From: Rhizophlyctis rosea
Taxonomy: Eukaryota; Chytridiomycota; Chytridiomycetes; Rhizophlyctidales; Rhizophlyctidaceae
NCBI GenBank assembly: GCA_027596075.1
Contig: JADGJC010000092.1
Location: forward strand, 1-64,000
Reading direction: 5' to 3'
DNA: 64,000 bases
Of the stretch, positions 12,040-23,703 are shown piece after piece. The notes below the pieces were generated by a model, which searched no databases, was not told the origin of the DNA, and saw nothing but the letters and a program-made list of their open reading frames with translations. Both the position numbers and the translations under genes were made by a program. Every line of letters begins with the position of its first letter. Position 1 is the stretch's first letter.

Positions 12040-12150
12040 TCAGTAAAATAGGGGGCGGACCAAGTTTAGAGCTTTGTAGGTACTGGGTGGTTTAAGGGAG
12101 ATTTGGGCTTTCAATGAGAATATAAAGCCGTCAGCAACATGTACGATTCC

Positions 12151-13411
12151 TTAGATAGCAGTGACTAGGTTTTCAGGCAGATTGTGCCTGCATTTACTAG
12201 TTGGAGTTTGTGGCATTGATGAAAGCCTATGGGACCAGCTTCCGGACCGAACACTGCCATTTAGATCTTTGACGGAGATCTGCACGGTGTGCCGTTCTGG
12301 TGGTTGGGCGGCTTTGAGACGTTTGGAATCGGGCTGAATGTACAATCGCGTGGAGTCCGCATCAGTCAGTGGTCGAAATGAATCGATTCCTGAATGGGTC
12401 TCATCGACAATTACCCCATCGTCCGGCCGGTCCTCTTCTTCCGCCGGACGTTTGTCAATCCGTTGATGCTGGCGAGCATTGCAGTGGGAGTGGAATGCCC
12501 GCTGTGTTGGTGAACACTTCATATATGAGACGGTTACCAATCCTTAGCCTGCTAATGCCTGAGTGCCGTGAAATTGAGGAGTGGGGAATAAACATACATC
12601 AGGGGTTATTCCACACTTTTTTGAATCCGCATTTGGATTCATTTTGCACTTCCCACCTAATTATTACCGCAAGGAAATCACTATTGTGATGTCCAACAAC
12701 CCAATGCCCGCGGGAAACTCACATTTATCGAAAAGAGACATTCCGCAAATGAGGCATTCATCGTCTTCGTCCGTCGAATCTGTGATGCAAAAGCATGACA
12801 AATTGTTTACTAACAAGCCGCAGACTTGGGTAAACAAACCTTCATGAGAGCTTTGGGGTTTGAACGGGTTGGCCGTCTGTAACCTTTTGTCTGCGATTGT
12901 TGTGCCTACGAAGAATTTGAGTAAAACATACAGCACACGTAGGCACATGAAGTATGCAATACAAACCTCCAGGGTTCCTGTCCTTCCCAGCACTCCGACC
13001 CCTCTCATCCGCCCCCTCCCCACCCATCTCCCAAACCTCCCTCGGCGGTTCCTCCCCAAACACAACCTCATACATAGTCAACACAAATTTCCTCCTCTTC
13101 TTCCTCGCCCCATCATCCAAAATGCCATCCGGATCATGGTGTATCGTCATTCCAATATCTCGCTGCATCTGCTCATACGCGCGGGTATCGAGGATATGGA
13201 GGCGCCAAACTGGGTCGACAAGCGGTGATGGAGAGATGAACTTGGCGTCCTTGTCGTCGAGCTGAATCTTCAGGGCGAGAAATCGACGGTATTCGGTGAT
13301 GCTTCTGGTGATTTTTGAGTGGTGGTGGTAGGAATGTTCCCGGTTGTCGCGGGCTTCGAGAGACGAGAGGTCCATCGTGAGGACGTGTTGGATCTTTTCG
13401 GCGCGGCCCAT
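12151..13411 (-). CDS. PSPLVD-motif protein (GRDP-like) with cysteine motif and possible ubiquitin-like end
   Basis: Exon 1 13411-12967, exon 2 12905-12840, exon 3 12779-12723; all junctions keep phase 1. The last exon, ending at 12151, has no acceptor that I can place in frame. Exon 1 encodes ITEYRRFLALKIQLDDKDA then SPSPLVDPVWRLHILDTRAY and IHHDPDG. This resembles the motif set of GRDP-like (DUF1399-type) proteins, where the Trp/His-Ile-Leu part is usually WHxHIL; here the first His is Arg. Exon 3 adds DEDDECLICGMSLFDK, a possible zinc ligand pair. The terminal part contains HTVQISVKDLNG, similar to the start of a ubiquitin-like fold, but the rest of that fold is not evident. Function is unknown. 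Confidence 0.6.
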
Positions 13412-13843
13412 CGTAGTGAGTAGGAGCGGAGCTTTTACAGTTTAGGTATTGGTCGTTTGCAGGCTACTTGTTGTTTTATGTGAATAAGCGCGAAGAAACG
13501 ACTCCGACGAGTGGACAGATGAAAATAAAGATTTTTGAAGGTTCGCAGGAAAGGATGCAACCGGGCAGGGCGCCAGTGCAGTGAATCCTTGATTGCGAAG
13601 CCACAGCAGGGGAATTTTTGGGTGGGATCCGTTTTTAGTTCCTGGCAGGTAGACTACATCTTGCCAGGTCCCACATCTGACGGTCTACCAGTAATCGTCT
13701 TCAACCCCAATAAAGAAAGGGTTCCGTCTGGAACAACATCCGCGGTCCGCAATACCACTCCTCCAAACACAACGCAACATACCGTCGAACCCCCCTCGAA
13801 TCCAACAACCCCCCACACCCCGTCCGCGTCACAACACCCAGCC

Positions 13844-15058
13844 ATGCCCAATTTCACCCTCCTCCCCGAAATCCTCATCCAAGTCTTCGCGCGACTGGCG
13901 GTACCCTCCCTGCTCACCTGCGAACGCGTCTGCAAACAATGGAGCGTCCTCATCCGCGTCGCTTTCGTCGAGTCAGTCTGGAAGCCCAATCTTGTTGCGG
14001 CGTATCCGGAAGCTTGTGTGCCGGTGGTGCGTACTATGGGGATGTCGCTTTGGTGTCTTTTGCGTGGGGAAGAGCCTGGAAGCCGAAACAGGTTTCCGGA
14101 AGTGCAGAGGGACTTGCGGCTGGGAAGGAGCTTGAACGGAAGATGCCGAATGTGGTTAGGGATTTAGTGAGCGTTTTCGACTGGACAGGTCCCATTGACA
14201 GCTTCGTGCATGGATCATTCGAGAGCGGAGAAATAGTTCACGTTCTTCAACATCCTTCTCTCGCGGTTACTGATCAAATTTTTGCTGATTGCGACAACCG
14301 ATTGGAGTTCACCGCCGACATAAAGTTCTCCCCCTACTACGTCCGTGCCAATTCATTCGCATCCAACCGCCACGACCACTACCTTCACCGACTACCTAAA
14401 TGGAAATTTTCTCGCCAATGCGGAAGGCATCTCGAAGAACAAAACACACATTTGCGGAAATTACATATTCCAATTTGAATCCACGACTTCTCGTCCTACC
14501 AATGTGCGGATATCTTCCCTCCGCCACCCTTCTCTTCACTTCGTCGTTCAAAACTGCTCAATGCCATGTTTCAACGAAAGTCTCCTGGCCTACGTATCTC
14601 CTCGCAACGGTGCCCATTGTGTCAAGCTCATCCGTCTCAGCGATCAAAAGAGAATCGCCACCTGCTCAATCACTCGTAGGTTTAAAGCAGTAAAGCTGAC
14701 CAGATTCAACCTCATCGTCATCCACGCCACGTCTTCCCACGCCTGCGATCAAATCGAAGTCTTTGATTTTCGCGGACGATCCCTTTATAGCTTTAAGGTC
14801 CACTCCGTTGCATATACTAGCCACAGTTGGGTGTTTGATAGTGCGATTGTCATTCAGACGGAGGCGGTGGACACGTTCATGGTCCTGGATCCTGTTGAAA
14901 GAACCAATAGGACGATGTCGGTTGAGTTGGAGGATGATGACGGAGTTGCTCAGTATGGCGGTTATTCGTTCACGATGATGGAATACCCTACAGATGATGA
15001 GGGGAAGCGGACGGGAGCGCGTGGGGTGCTGAAGTGCTATAGGCGGTTCATGACGTAG
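13844..15058 (+). CDS. F-box-like protein, two apparent frameshifts
   Basis: Starts at ATG 13844 with an F-box: FTLLPEILIQVFARLAVPSL, then CERVCKQW and VWKPNLVAAYPE. Coding then continues in another frame (YYGDVALVSFAWGRAWKPKQ, about 14020-14370) and returns to the first frame from about 14345 to the stop at 15056-15058 (VFDFRGRSLYSFKV, FMVLDPVERTNR). F-box proteins recruit substrates to SCF ubiquitin ligases; the C-terminal part is probably the substrate-binding region but has no named repeat. A relative lies at 24400-25690 on the other strand and shares the WKP, YGDV, W..AW+P and VLDP...DEE.RRTG blocks in the same order, supporting a single gene here. The two frame changes cancel; they could be sequence errors or small unrecognised introns. 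Confidence 0.6.
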
Positions 15059-15600
15059 GGAGGACGTGTGTGGAGTGGTGATTGGAGGGTATTAGGCTGT
15101 TGCTGTCATGTAGAGGTGGCCGAAGTGCGGTGTCACAGTCAATAGATCTAGTGGGTGGCGATCGTTCCCGTATCAGTGCCTAGTGTTTGCAATGCCCGTC
15201 ATGCAGCGTAGTACCACCTAGGGGCGAGCAGTGGCCGCTTGCAATGGTTGCGTAGTAGTGTTTGCTCTGATGTCTTCCATTGACAGCTCAAAACTTCCTA
15301 CTTCAGACAGCACATTTGAGTACCTCAGCTTTGCGTTGAACGGACAGGAGCAGCCGCATTCATAAAACGTACAATAGTCATCGCACATACTGTGCTCCAA
15401 AGCAGGGGTGAGCAAACAATGTATCAGCGTGAAGCATTGCAACGCAGTTTGATGATGCAGTACACAGCGCAGCACACCGCCTCGAGTGTCACGCGTTCAT
15501 TTCATACTTGCTCCTGCTGAATGCAATATGATGCTCTCAAAAGCGGGGTTACCGACGATAGTATTTACGTAATTACAATCAAAATCCCAAAAAGAATAGT
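15059..15600. other. Intergenic, nothing recognised
   Basis: Downstream spacer between convergent genes. A minus-strand 85-codon open stretch at 15218-15475 has several Cys residues but no family resemblance. Confidence 0.4.
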
Positions 15601-16434
15601 TCACTTTCGAGCTAGCAAAAAGAACCCACAAGCTGCGCCCACTAGCACTAGCAATCCACATATGAACAGATCCAATGTCCCCTCATCAAGTCTTATACTA
15701 GCCGGCATCCGAACACCCATCGCCGTTATTCCAGCACTTGTACAAACAATAGTAGATACGCACATGGTATCCGACAACCCAAACCAATAAGCCACCTCAT
15801 TCCATGTCCTCGCTCCAGCTCTCCGTGCCAACAGAAACATGATGCCCAACGACGCCATCTCCATCACCAAATACCGCCCGGTATCGAACGTTGGGAGTGT
15901 TATCATGCACAATCGGTATACAGCATGACATAGGACCCAAGAAAGTGGTGAAGAAACGAAGATGAAAAGACCATCTTTATCAAATCGTACCGTCCGCCAT
16001 CCAACTTTTCGACACTCCCTAACCAACCACACCAGCAACAGTGCGCATAGAGGTTTATGCAGCTTGCCCCGCAGCGTCCCTTCGGCAGGGATGAAGAACA
16101 TCAACGCAATGTTGCCAAGGACAGCAAAGTTGATATAGTTCGTAAAAGCGGGGAAGAGGTATTTTTGTTGGATGTGGGGTGGGAGGAGGGGAAATGCGAC
16201 GACTGAGCCAAAGCCGAGGGGCCAGATGATGAGAAGTTTTATTAGGGTACCGACGTCGATGAAGGAGCCGGTGGAGGAGAAGAGGAAGTGGAAGCATTCG
16301 GCGAGGGATGTGAGGAGAATTAGGAGGAGGAGGAAAGGTGGGGAGTAGCGCCAGGTTTTCCAGACGAGGAGGATGGATAAGAGGAATGTGGAGTTGGTTA
16401 GGAGGAGGGTGGTGAGGGAGCTTGTTTCCCACAT
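15601..16434 (-). CDS. Polytopic membrane protein, unknown
   Basis: An intact single-exon frame of 277 residues starting at ATG 16434 (MWETSSLTTLLL); a GTG six codons upstream is an unlikely start. At least seven hydrophobic segments are visible, including LLLLILLTSLAECFHFLF, YINFAVLGNIALMFFIP, LLVWLVRE, FIFVSSPLSWVLCHAVY, MEMASLGIMFLLARR, MCVSTIVCTSAGITAMG and LFICGLLVLVGAACGFFLL. It ends in a short basic tail (ARK). I see no transporter or receptor motif. It converges on the F-box-like gene. Its frame is unbroken over 834 bases, in contrast to the damaged tracts. Confidence 0.7.
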   Translation of the reverse strand: MWETSSLTTLLLTNSTFLLSILLVWKTWRYSPPFLLLLILLTSLAECFHFLFSSTGSFIDVGTLIKLLIIWPLGFGSVVAFPLLPPHIQQKYLFPAFTNYINFAVLGNIALMFFIPAEGTLRGKLHKPLCALLLVWLVRECRKVGWRTVRFDKDGLFIFVSSPLSWVLCHAVYRLCMITLPTFDTGRYLVMEMASLGIMFLLARRAGARTWNEVAYWFGLSDTMCVSTIVCTSAGITAMGVRMPASIRLDEGTLDLFICGLLVLVGAACGFFLLARK

Positions 16435-17281
16435 TTTTAATTTCAGAAGCACGGACTATAGTGGATTATTTAATCAACTTGTAAACATGTGATATAGGTA
16501 TGGAGCAATTCACCTGAGTGGGTACTCAGAGATTCGGTAAAACTGCCTGACCGCACGCACGGCAAGGTTGGCAGCCCCCAACGGCAGAGTTGAAATGGAG
16601 GTGATCACTAGTCTCGTTTCCGACTGTTGCGAAGTTGACCGATATGAGCTATGTGGGCTGTCCTTGTGCTGCTGTGATATCGGAAAGTGTTACATAACCT
16701 TGCAACTTTAGCAAATTTCAATGATGCCGGAGAAGGCGGAAGGTTTGCGTCGTGATTCTCCAGCCCTGCAGTGCACTGAGTCCTTGATTCTTGAGGCTCC
16801 GGATCAGACCTCCGAGCAGCCGCATGCCGCAGATGGGGAAATCAGACTGTGAGGAAGCTGGGGAATATGGGGCACTCTTCCCTTCCTTGAGGTTCCTTCG
16901 TTCTTCTCGGCACATCGGTTTTCGCCTGCTCACCAGAATCCTGTGATATCTTCTCCTCGAGTTGAATGACAGCTACAAAGCAATCGTCGAAAATCCTTGA
17001 ACATTGGTAGAGCACCTTATTGGATATGTGCTGGTATTGGCGTCACGCTTATTGGTACGCTCTTGGAGAGTGGTTGAGACCTGGTGCAAGCGAGTCTTAA
17101 TTGCGGAGAACGGAAGTGAGTGAGCTCGGGGAGGAACGACGCAGCGGTCTTCAAATTGCGAGACTTCTTGTTAATAAACATTTGATTGGACCGAGAAACG
17201 CTTTGGCCTGAATTATGCCAACTATTTACAGTGCTATCTTTGGATGTGCAAATGGTACCAACTAAGCACAAGCACACATAT
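16435..17281. other. Intergenic, nothing recognised
   Basis: This holds the upstream region of the membrane protein and the downstream region of the family copy at 17282-19282. Open stretches on the minus strand (16718-16933, 17017-17379) are short and featureless; the latter partly shadows the end of the family gene. Confidence 0.4.
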
Positions 17282-19282
17282 CTAAGCATTCTCACGATCA
17301 ACGGCAATATCAGCGTTGTCTTCATCGCTTTGCTGCTCCTCCCCGTCCTCGTCAGACTCTTCATCTTCCTCATCGTCATCCCCTTCCTCCACCCTCAAAT
17401 GCACGGCAGAAGCTGCCTTCCTCTCCAAACTCTCCAAAACCTGAGGCGAAGGGTTTCGCTGTCCAATAAACGAATCCCATACACTCTCCAAATCCTCCTT
17501 CATATCCGATGCCTCCATCATCAACTGAGGCCGTCCCGGACAAATTCAAAGCCGTGCTATTTGTTCAACCCCGCTCCCACCGATGTCACGTAGTTTCCCC
17601 ATGATAGGAATGCAAAGAGCAAAAACTCCGACGCTTTCATGGAGGAGACGAAGGTTTTCGAACTTATCCTATGGCAAAATGGTTAATGATGTGCCATCGA
17701 AGAGAAGACGGAACCATCCATCCAGACAACTCACTTTGAATTCGCGCCATTTGCGATTCGAGTATTTGCCATCCTTATTGCGAAATTGCTCCTTTACCTT
17801 CCAAGCATCCATTCCCTTCACTCCACCGCATCGCAAAAAGAACTCATAGCCAACCCAAAGCTCCAAAATCTTGGCTGACGTGCGCCGAGTACGCAACCGA
17901 TTTTGTGCGGCATACATTTGGGCAACGGTTTGGCAACGGTTCCGAAAATCGAACGCCGATATATCGAAGCCGGCAGGTACGTATCCTTTCAACTTTGTCC
18001 ATATGCCTACTGTCGCAGGGTTTTTCAAACTCCCTTCCAACCCAACAAAGGCCTGACGCTCCTCCTCCCTCTTCGCTTTTTTCCTCCTCCCTTCCTTACT
18101 CCCACCCCAACTCCCCCCACCATCATCACCACCCGCCTTCTTTTTGCGCTTCCTTGGTGCCGATGTTGCGGTCCCAACTTGTTGCTGTTGTTGCTGCTGC
18201 TGTTGTTGTTGCGGATGTTGCTGCTGCTGCTCTGCCGGCAGCTCCGCTCCCTCCGGTTGAATAACTGCTTCACCAACAATATCCCCCCTATCCACCTCCT
18301 TCCCCTTCCCTTTCACATCCGGGCCGACGCCCTCACCCTCAATCACCATCCCAACCCCCTCCTCCCTCCCCGGCCCAACATTAAGTCCCTGCTCCTCTAC
18401 AGTCACCACCGATTCATCAAAAACCTCTTGACTCCCTTCACCGCCCACTTCCTCCTCCGCACGCACTAGCGCTTCATCAACAACCTCTCGACTCCCTTCA
18501 CCACCCACTTCCTCCTCTGCACAGACATCACTCCCAACGGTACTGGTGGACCTAACTTCAATAATCTCTTCCTCCGAACTCCTCCCACCAACTGCCCCAC
18601 TCCCAATCCCTCCAACACCACCATCACCGCCGCCCCCCACCTCATCTAACCACATATCCGTAACCCTCCTCCACACCTCGGCACCATACACATCACAAAT
18701 TGCCGCAAGCCGCTCCTCCCGCTCCTGGGACGTCGCACGCGCTGTCAACCCGATCGCGCGACGGAAACGCATGCCGGGTGGAGCGTTAGTGAGAGGAGGC
18801 GGAACAAGCGTGCTACCGAACTGAGCGTACGTGTGGTCCAGGGCACGGCGGCTGTTGCGGACGATGGTGGAGAAGGTGGTTTGGAAGGTGTAAATGTCCT
18901 CCGGGGTGTTATAGGTTAGGGGTGTTTCTAGGAGAGTGTAGAGGGGGCGGTATCTGCGGAAAGTTTGGTATTCGGAGAGGTAATGCTGGAAGTCCTCATA
19001 TTGAGAGCGATATTGCTGAAATTGTGGATATTCGGCGCGGTATTGGGTGAAGTCTTGGTATTGGCTTTGAGTCATACGGACTGTTATAGGAGTAATATGA
19101 GCGGAGGAGGTTGCGGCAAAGAATGGGAGGTTTTCGGTGGGTGTGAGTATTTGTGGGTTGGAGGGGCCGGCGGGATTGATGGCGGAGGAGGGATGATGTT
19201 GTAGAGTAGAGGCAAGGCTGTTCGGATCGGGGTTGAAAGGGAGGGGTGGAGGAGTTTCCAGGTTGATGGGATTTTGAGACAT
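17282..19282 (-). CDS. Multicopy nuclear-type family, copy A (full length, one TGA)
   Basis: Exon 1 19282-17735 (516 codons), a 66-base intron starting GTGAGT, exon 2 17668-17282 (129 codons). Visible parts in order: a Tyr/Gln-rich segment of repeated YxxFxxYR units (about 75-115); a block with NSRRALDHTYAQFGSTLVPP and PLTNAPP, then ERLAAICDVYGAEVW; an acidic linker with two copies of AEEEVGGEGS-EV-DE; polyQ (about residues 346-368); a basic NLS-like stretch RKRKKKAGG...RRKKAKREEE (about 375-402); and a C-terminal domain (LKGYVPAGFDISAFDF, RRTSAKILELWVGYEFF, SNRKWREFK, then after the intron GKLRDIGGSGVEQIA, GRPQL, DMKEDLESVWDSF) with an acidic tail. An in-frame TGA lies at 17548-17546, just before GRPQL; the downstream sequence is still conserved with the copies at 29360 and 40207. 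Family unknown to me; nuclear location is inferred. Confidence 0.75.
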
Positions 19283-21091
19283 GATATGATCAAACGTTTT
19301 AGTAAGCGTTTTGTGGCAGGTGTAGATTATTGAGCTGTCGTCGTCAATCTACATAGAGCGATGGAAAGACGGAGACAATTCGTGTAGGGTGATCAAGTGA
19401 GGCGACTAGTTTGCTGATGAGAAAAGGAATCGAAATCGTACGCAGTTGATGATGAATCGGAGAACTTTGCGATCCTTCAAAGCAGATGTGTGGCGAAACA
19501 AGCAAGCGAGTGATGTTTTTCGAAATTAGGTCTTGTCACATGCCACTGTCGCGACCATGATACCGGGAGGCGCGAACTGGGTGAGTCATGTAATAATGTG
19601 ATCCGTTTTTGCAAGCAAGTACATATACATACAGAGCTGTCAGCCGTTGCGCCATAGTCGCCATAACAAGCTGCTCGGAGCTTAACCGCAAAGAACTTCA
19701 AGATTCCGTGGTGACGGAATCCAAAGATTTCGAATATTGAGAGTTGCCCGGAAAGAGAGGTTTGGACTGCCTGGGAAAAGAGTCTACCATCAACCGCAAC
19801 ACTTTGAGCACATACCGGTAATAGAAAGGCTTCGCAGATAAGAGTGCACTATTCATGAAGGGCATCAACATATATCACAACGCGGATTATCCATGTGTTA
19901 CAATCGTAACTCCCATGATTCCACCTTAATATCCGAAACGTCGAGATCGAGTCCCATCAGCAGTCGTTCAATCCTTGAATGCTACTCATGCATCCAAGAG
20001 AAGGTGCACGTTTCGCGTCGGGAAAGAGCAAACTGCTTTGGGTCCGATCCAAGAAAAGGTGGCGTGTTACCCCTACCTTTGTTTGTTTACACCCCCAACC
20101 CTACAGAGCAACGGTGCAGACAATTCTACCATAAGTGCAAGTGCACAAACTGCACTGTGGTGTCTGACGGAGTTACACGTCTCACCTCCTTCAAAAAGCG
20201 GGGAAGAAGACAAAAAAACAACTCCGGAAACAAAAAAACTCAAGCGTTTCCCCCTGTGAATGTCAACCTCACTCTTCCCAACCCACTGTCTTTCCGCCAT
20301 TTCACCAAAGCAACTCTCCGAGTCCACTCTTTCTTCCAAAGTAGTGTCCTCCAGTGTGCGTGGTTGGAGTGTCTCCCATCTCCGCTGTAATTTCTAGCCA
20401 GATAGTGATGCTACGTGTATTGGAAATAACGTGGGCTGGGGTTGGTGCTTGATCGTAACTCGTGTTGTTGTAAGTGTTGGTGACCAGCCCAAAAGGTCTT
20501 CCTCGTCGTACGTACGATTTGAGCACGGGCATTTGTGGTTGCTGCTGGTGTTAGTGGTGAAGTCATGTCCAGCGCAAGTGATGCTGAGGGAGGAATTGAT
20601 GAAGTTGGTGGAACAACGGCGGGAAAAGGTTGAAACACGCGGACTGGGGAGGAGGCTTGCTTCTCAGGGTCCCTTTGTGTAATCTGGCCACCAGGGTCCG
20701 TCAAACTCAACTCGTTCCGAAATACCACACGAAAATGGATGCACCCAAAATGGCGGGCAAAGTGTTGGGGGAGAACGTTGGTTTATGAACATACAAAGAA
20801 CTTACACGAAATCATACCACCGCAATATGTGTTCACTCTTATTCGCACACACTTCGCACATAAATGACCAACAATCACATGCGCACATGCAATACAACTA
20901 ATACAACAGCAAAACCTTCCTGAACTGCTACGTCGCGCTCACACTTACAACCCACACTCCACCCCTCCCGCTCTCTTTCACAACTTCAGGATAACCCATT
21001 GAACCTTGCCAACATTTAGCCAACCCTATTTACGTCTCACCACTGCAACGACTGCGCCTTCTGCCTCCTAGATACCGGACACCCACCTCCC
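19283..21091. other. Intergenic, no supported gene
   Basis: A plus-strand open stretch of 165 codons at 19893-20390 contains no recognisable domain and unusual composition for a gene here, so I do not call it. The remainder is the upstream region of copy A and the downstream region of copy B. Confidence 0.35.
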
Positions 21092-21592
21092 TCACGAATC
21101 CCCACTCTCTTCCCCACTCTCTTCCGCCACACCAGCACCCTCAAACCCCTGCCCTCCCCCATCCTCACCCTCCAAACTCTGTGTGTGTTCCCCACTCCCC
21201 GCACCCTGTTCAGCACTCCCCTGCCCATCCTGTGGTGGTGGCACCAGAATGCTGAACAGCTGGGCATAGGTTCCATTTAAGGCGCCACCGCTGTTGCGGA
21301 TGATGGTACGCATGACGGATTGGATGGCTTGGGGGTCGTGTTGTGGGTTGCCACTTTGTGGGCTGAGGAGAAGGTCCATAAGGGGCTCCCATCTGATGAA
21401 TTCTTGAATTTCAGATTCAGTCATGTTAACTTCAATGGTGTCGTCAGGGGTTGGTGGTGAAGGGTTGTGAAGGGAAGTGGATTGCTGGATGTGGGATGGT
21501 ATTTCCACATTGACTGGTGGTGAGGTAATTTCGGTTGGGAGTGCAGGGGGTGATGGGTGACTTTCGAGACTGGGACGGCGGTTCTCTGACAT
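21092..21592 (-). CDS. Multicopy family, copy B (N-terminal domain only)
   Basis: An intact 166-codon frame from ATG 21592 (MSENRRPSLES). The first half is Pro/Ser-rich like the N-terminus of the other copies. The central part carries the diagnostic block NSGGALNGTYAQLFSILVPP, equivalent to NSRRALDHTYAQFGSTLVPP in copy A and DALDGTYAELACTLVPPP in the copy at 29360. It then stops after an acidic Gly/Glu-rich tail with no NLS or C-terminal domain. A TESEIQEFIRWEPLMDLLL stretch replaces the YxxF repeats. A detached C-terminal domain of the same family lies 1.8 kb away on the opposite strand (23380-23703). It may be a truncated gene or a separate short member. Confidence 0.55.
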   Translation of the reverse strand: MSENRRPSLESHPSPPALPTEITSPPVNVEIPSHIQQSTSLHNPSPPTPDDTIEVNMTESEIQEFIRWEPLMDLLLSPQSGNPQHDPQAIQSVMRTIIRNSGGALNGTYAQLFSILVPPPQDGQGSAEQGAGSGEHTQSLEGEDGGGQGFEGAGVAEESGEESGDS

Positions 21593-23379
21593 GATGAAGG
21601 GAGCTCTGGTATGCTTTTGATGGTATTGAAAAGGTGAACGTTCGTTTGCAGTATATATGGAGTAGCTCCGACACGCCGACAAGCCGAATCAAGCGAACGG
21701 ATGGGCATGATGAGGCAAAAGGGGATGTCCGCAGCCGATGCTGAATTAAAGGCCTTTCGGCATGCCGGGGATGATTGATGTAAATGGGGTCCAGTGACAT
21801 ATAGTCACAAGCAGGCTTGTCACATGCTTAGAACGGTAATGAGGTCACAGGATGAGGTAATGGGCCATCAGCTTGCCAATATTATGCTGCAGTACCACGC
21901 TGCTGCCATATGTTGTTGTAAAGTATATCGCTGTCAGCTGTTGAGGTGAAACATGGCACAGCCTCGCCCAAAACTTTTCCCAGGGCGCCAGTGCAAAATT
22001 GTGTTTCGTGCACGCACGTGATAAAAAACAGTCCCACCCCTCAAATGGAGCTGAAGGTAAATCCCGACTCAAGGCTGGACAACAATCAGAACAAGTTTGA
22101 ATCTCAGTCGTTTGCGCCATTTGGTCTCAAATGATGTTATAATTTATGCGACTGATGACCACCATTCCGTTACCCTTGTGCCGGCTCGAGTGGCTTGCTT
22201 CACTTGGAAGTAAAACAGTGACTTCGGCAGAAACCCTAAAATAAAATCTGACATACACCAACGGGCAAATTGCATCTTTTTTTTGACGCAAATTTGCGAA
22301 ATTCCGAAACCATTCTATTTTCATCCCTTTTGATTGCATCAGTGGGTCAAGCCGGAATGCTGTTGCAGTCAATCCAATATTTTGCACATACTGGAGGAAA
22401 GGGCTTGAACGGCTGCGCAACTTCCATATTCGGCGGACATTGTTGCCTGCGTGCAAAAACAAAACAGATTGTACTAACTTTGCCAATACATCAGTGCGTA
22501 AAACTTCGGTCCTTTGCAATGATCGGACACTTCTATAGTGGTTAAATAACAATACGTTTGTTGAAGGAGCATCGCTCCACGCGTAGAACGATTGCATCGA
22601 GGAAAGGACCTTCTCGCAAAGCCCGCAAAGAAGCCTTCATTCTCCTCCTCGGGTTACTTTTGTCGATGTTATTGATTCTGGAAAGACCTTGGAACATTGA
22701 TGAAACAAGGCAGCCCAAAACAAATTACTAATTTGAGATTTCTCATACACGGTACTATTTCGGCTTTTGGGAGGGACGGTGACCGCAGCAAGATCAGTGG
22801 ATGCGCGTTGCCTCAGCCGTAAGTATTTGGTGATGTTTGCTGGGCGATCGGCAGAAAATATGAGTAGTGGTGTTGTTAGGAAGGAAGTCGAATGATAGTC
22901 GGTGAGAACGTCTCCAAATCTTCAAACCTGCTACTAATCCCAAGGTACAGGCTGGTGTTGATTTTGAGATTTTGGAAAGGGAGTAAAGGGTGTAATCCAA
23001 ATCCCATTTGGAGCGGCCGACTTTCCTCATTTTTCGCACATAGCATAGGAGATATATAGTGTATGGTGCGTTCGACAGTCCATCTCATTAGTGGTAAACA
23101 TGGGTGCTGAGATGCTGACATAAACACTCATTTGATGAGAACATACAAAGAGCATATGATTAGTGACCTCCAGCTCCCATTGAACGATTCGGAGAGCGCT
23201 GTTGTCGCAAGGTGTTAACTTGCAAGGAACTCCACACACAGCGGACGGCCACAGCCAACAGCTCAACGCAAACTACTGCGGATATTAAGCTCAAGCATCA
23301 ATAGTTCAATCAAAAACTTCTTCCCGAAGCTTACACCTCCATCGATGAAAATGCTAGTTGGGCATCAGGTCGTGAGTTG
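21593..23379. other. No supported gene between family fragments B and C
   Basis: A minus-strand open stretch of 156 codons at 22127-22597 and another at 22794-23039 contain no recognisable motif. If B and C derive from one gene split by an inversion, this is the expected location of the breakpoints. Confidence 0.35.
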
Positions 23380-23703
23380 ACAGTGATCCGGCCAATGTTT
23401 CTTGATGTCCATTCGGGATTGGCAGCGTTCTCGAAAGATAGTTTTGAGCACATTTTTGCGGCGTGCTGAGCAGAGGATCGACCGAAGTTTGCGATGGATG
23501 GGATGGATGCGGAGTTGAAGGAGATATGGGATGGGTTTGTAAATTTTGAGAATCCAACTGAGGAGTGTTTGGAGAGGTTGAGAGTGAAAGTGGAGGAAAG
23601 TGAGAAACAAAATGCGGACGACGTGAAAAGGGCGGATGAGGCGTTCATTTTGGGTGATGAGGAGGTCGGGGAGGAGGAGCGTGTTGCGGGGCTGTGGCAG
23701 TAG
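23380..23703 (+). pseudogene. Multicopy family, copy C (C-terminal fragment with TGA)
   Basis: The plus strand encodes MFLDVHSGLAAFSKDSFEHI, FAAC, an in-frame TGA at 23467-23469, then DRPKFAMDGMDAELKEIWDG, LERLRVKVEES and an acidic tail ending at 23703. This matches the end of the C-terminal domain of the intact copy (GRPAWPMDGMEDELREVW, ALERLRSKVE). No N-terminal domain, polyQ or NLS lies upstream on this strand. The TGA lies within about one residue of the TGA in copy A when the DRP/GRP motif is aligned. Either it is a truncated remnant, or the last 70 codons (ATG 23494) form a short open frame. Confidence 0.6.

Noticed and set aside
19893..20390. A 165-codon plus-strand open frame
   Set aside because: No recognisable domain, composition unlike neighbouring proteins, comparable open stretches on the other strand, and no start context or splice pattern to support it.
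22127..22597. A 156-codon minus-strand open frame
   Set aside because: No motif or repeat links it to any family and it lies in a stretch with several competing short frames.
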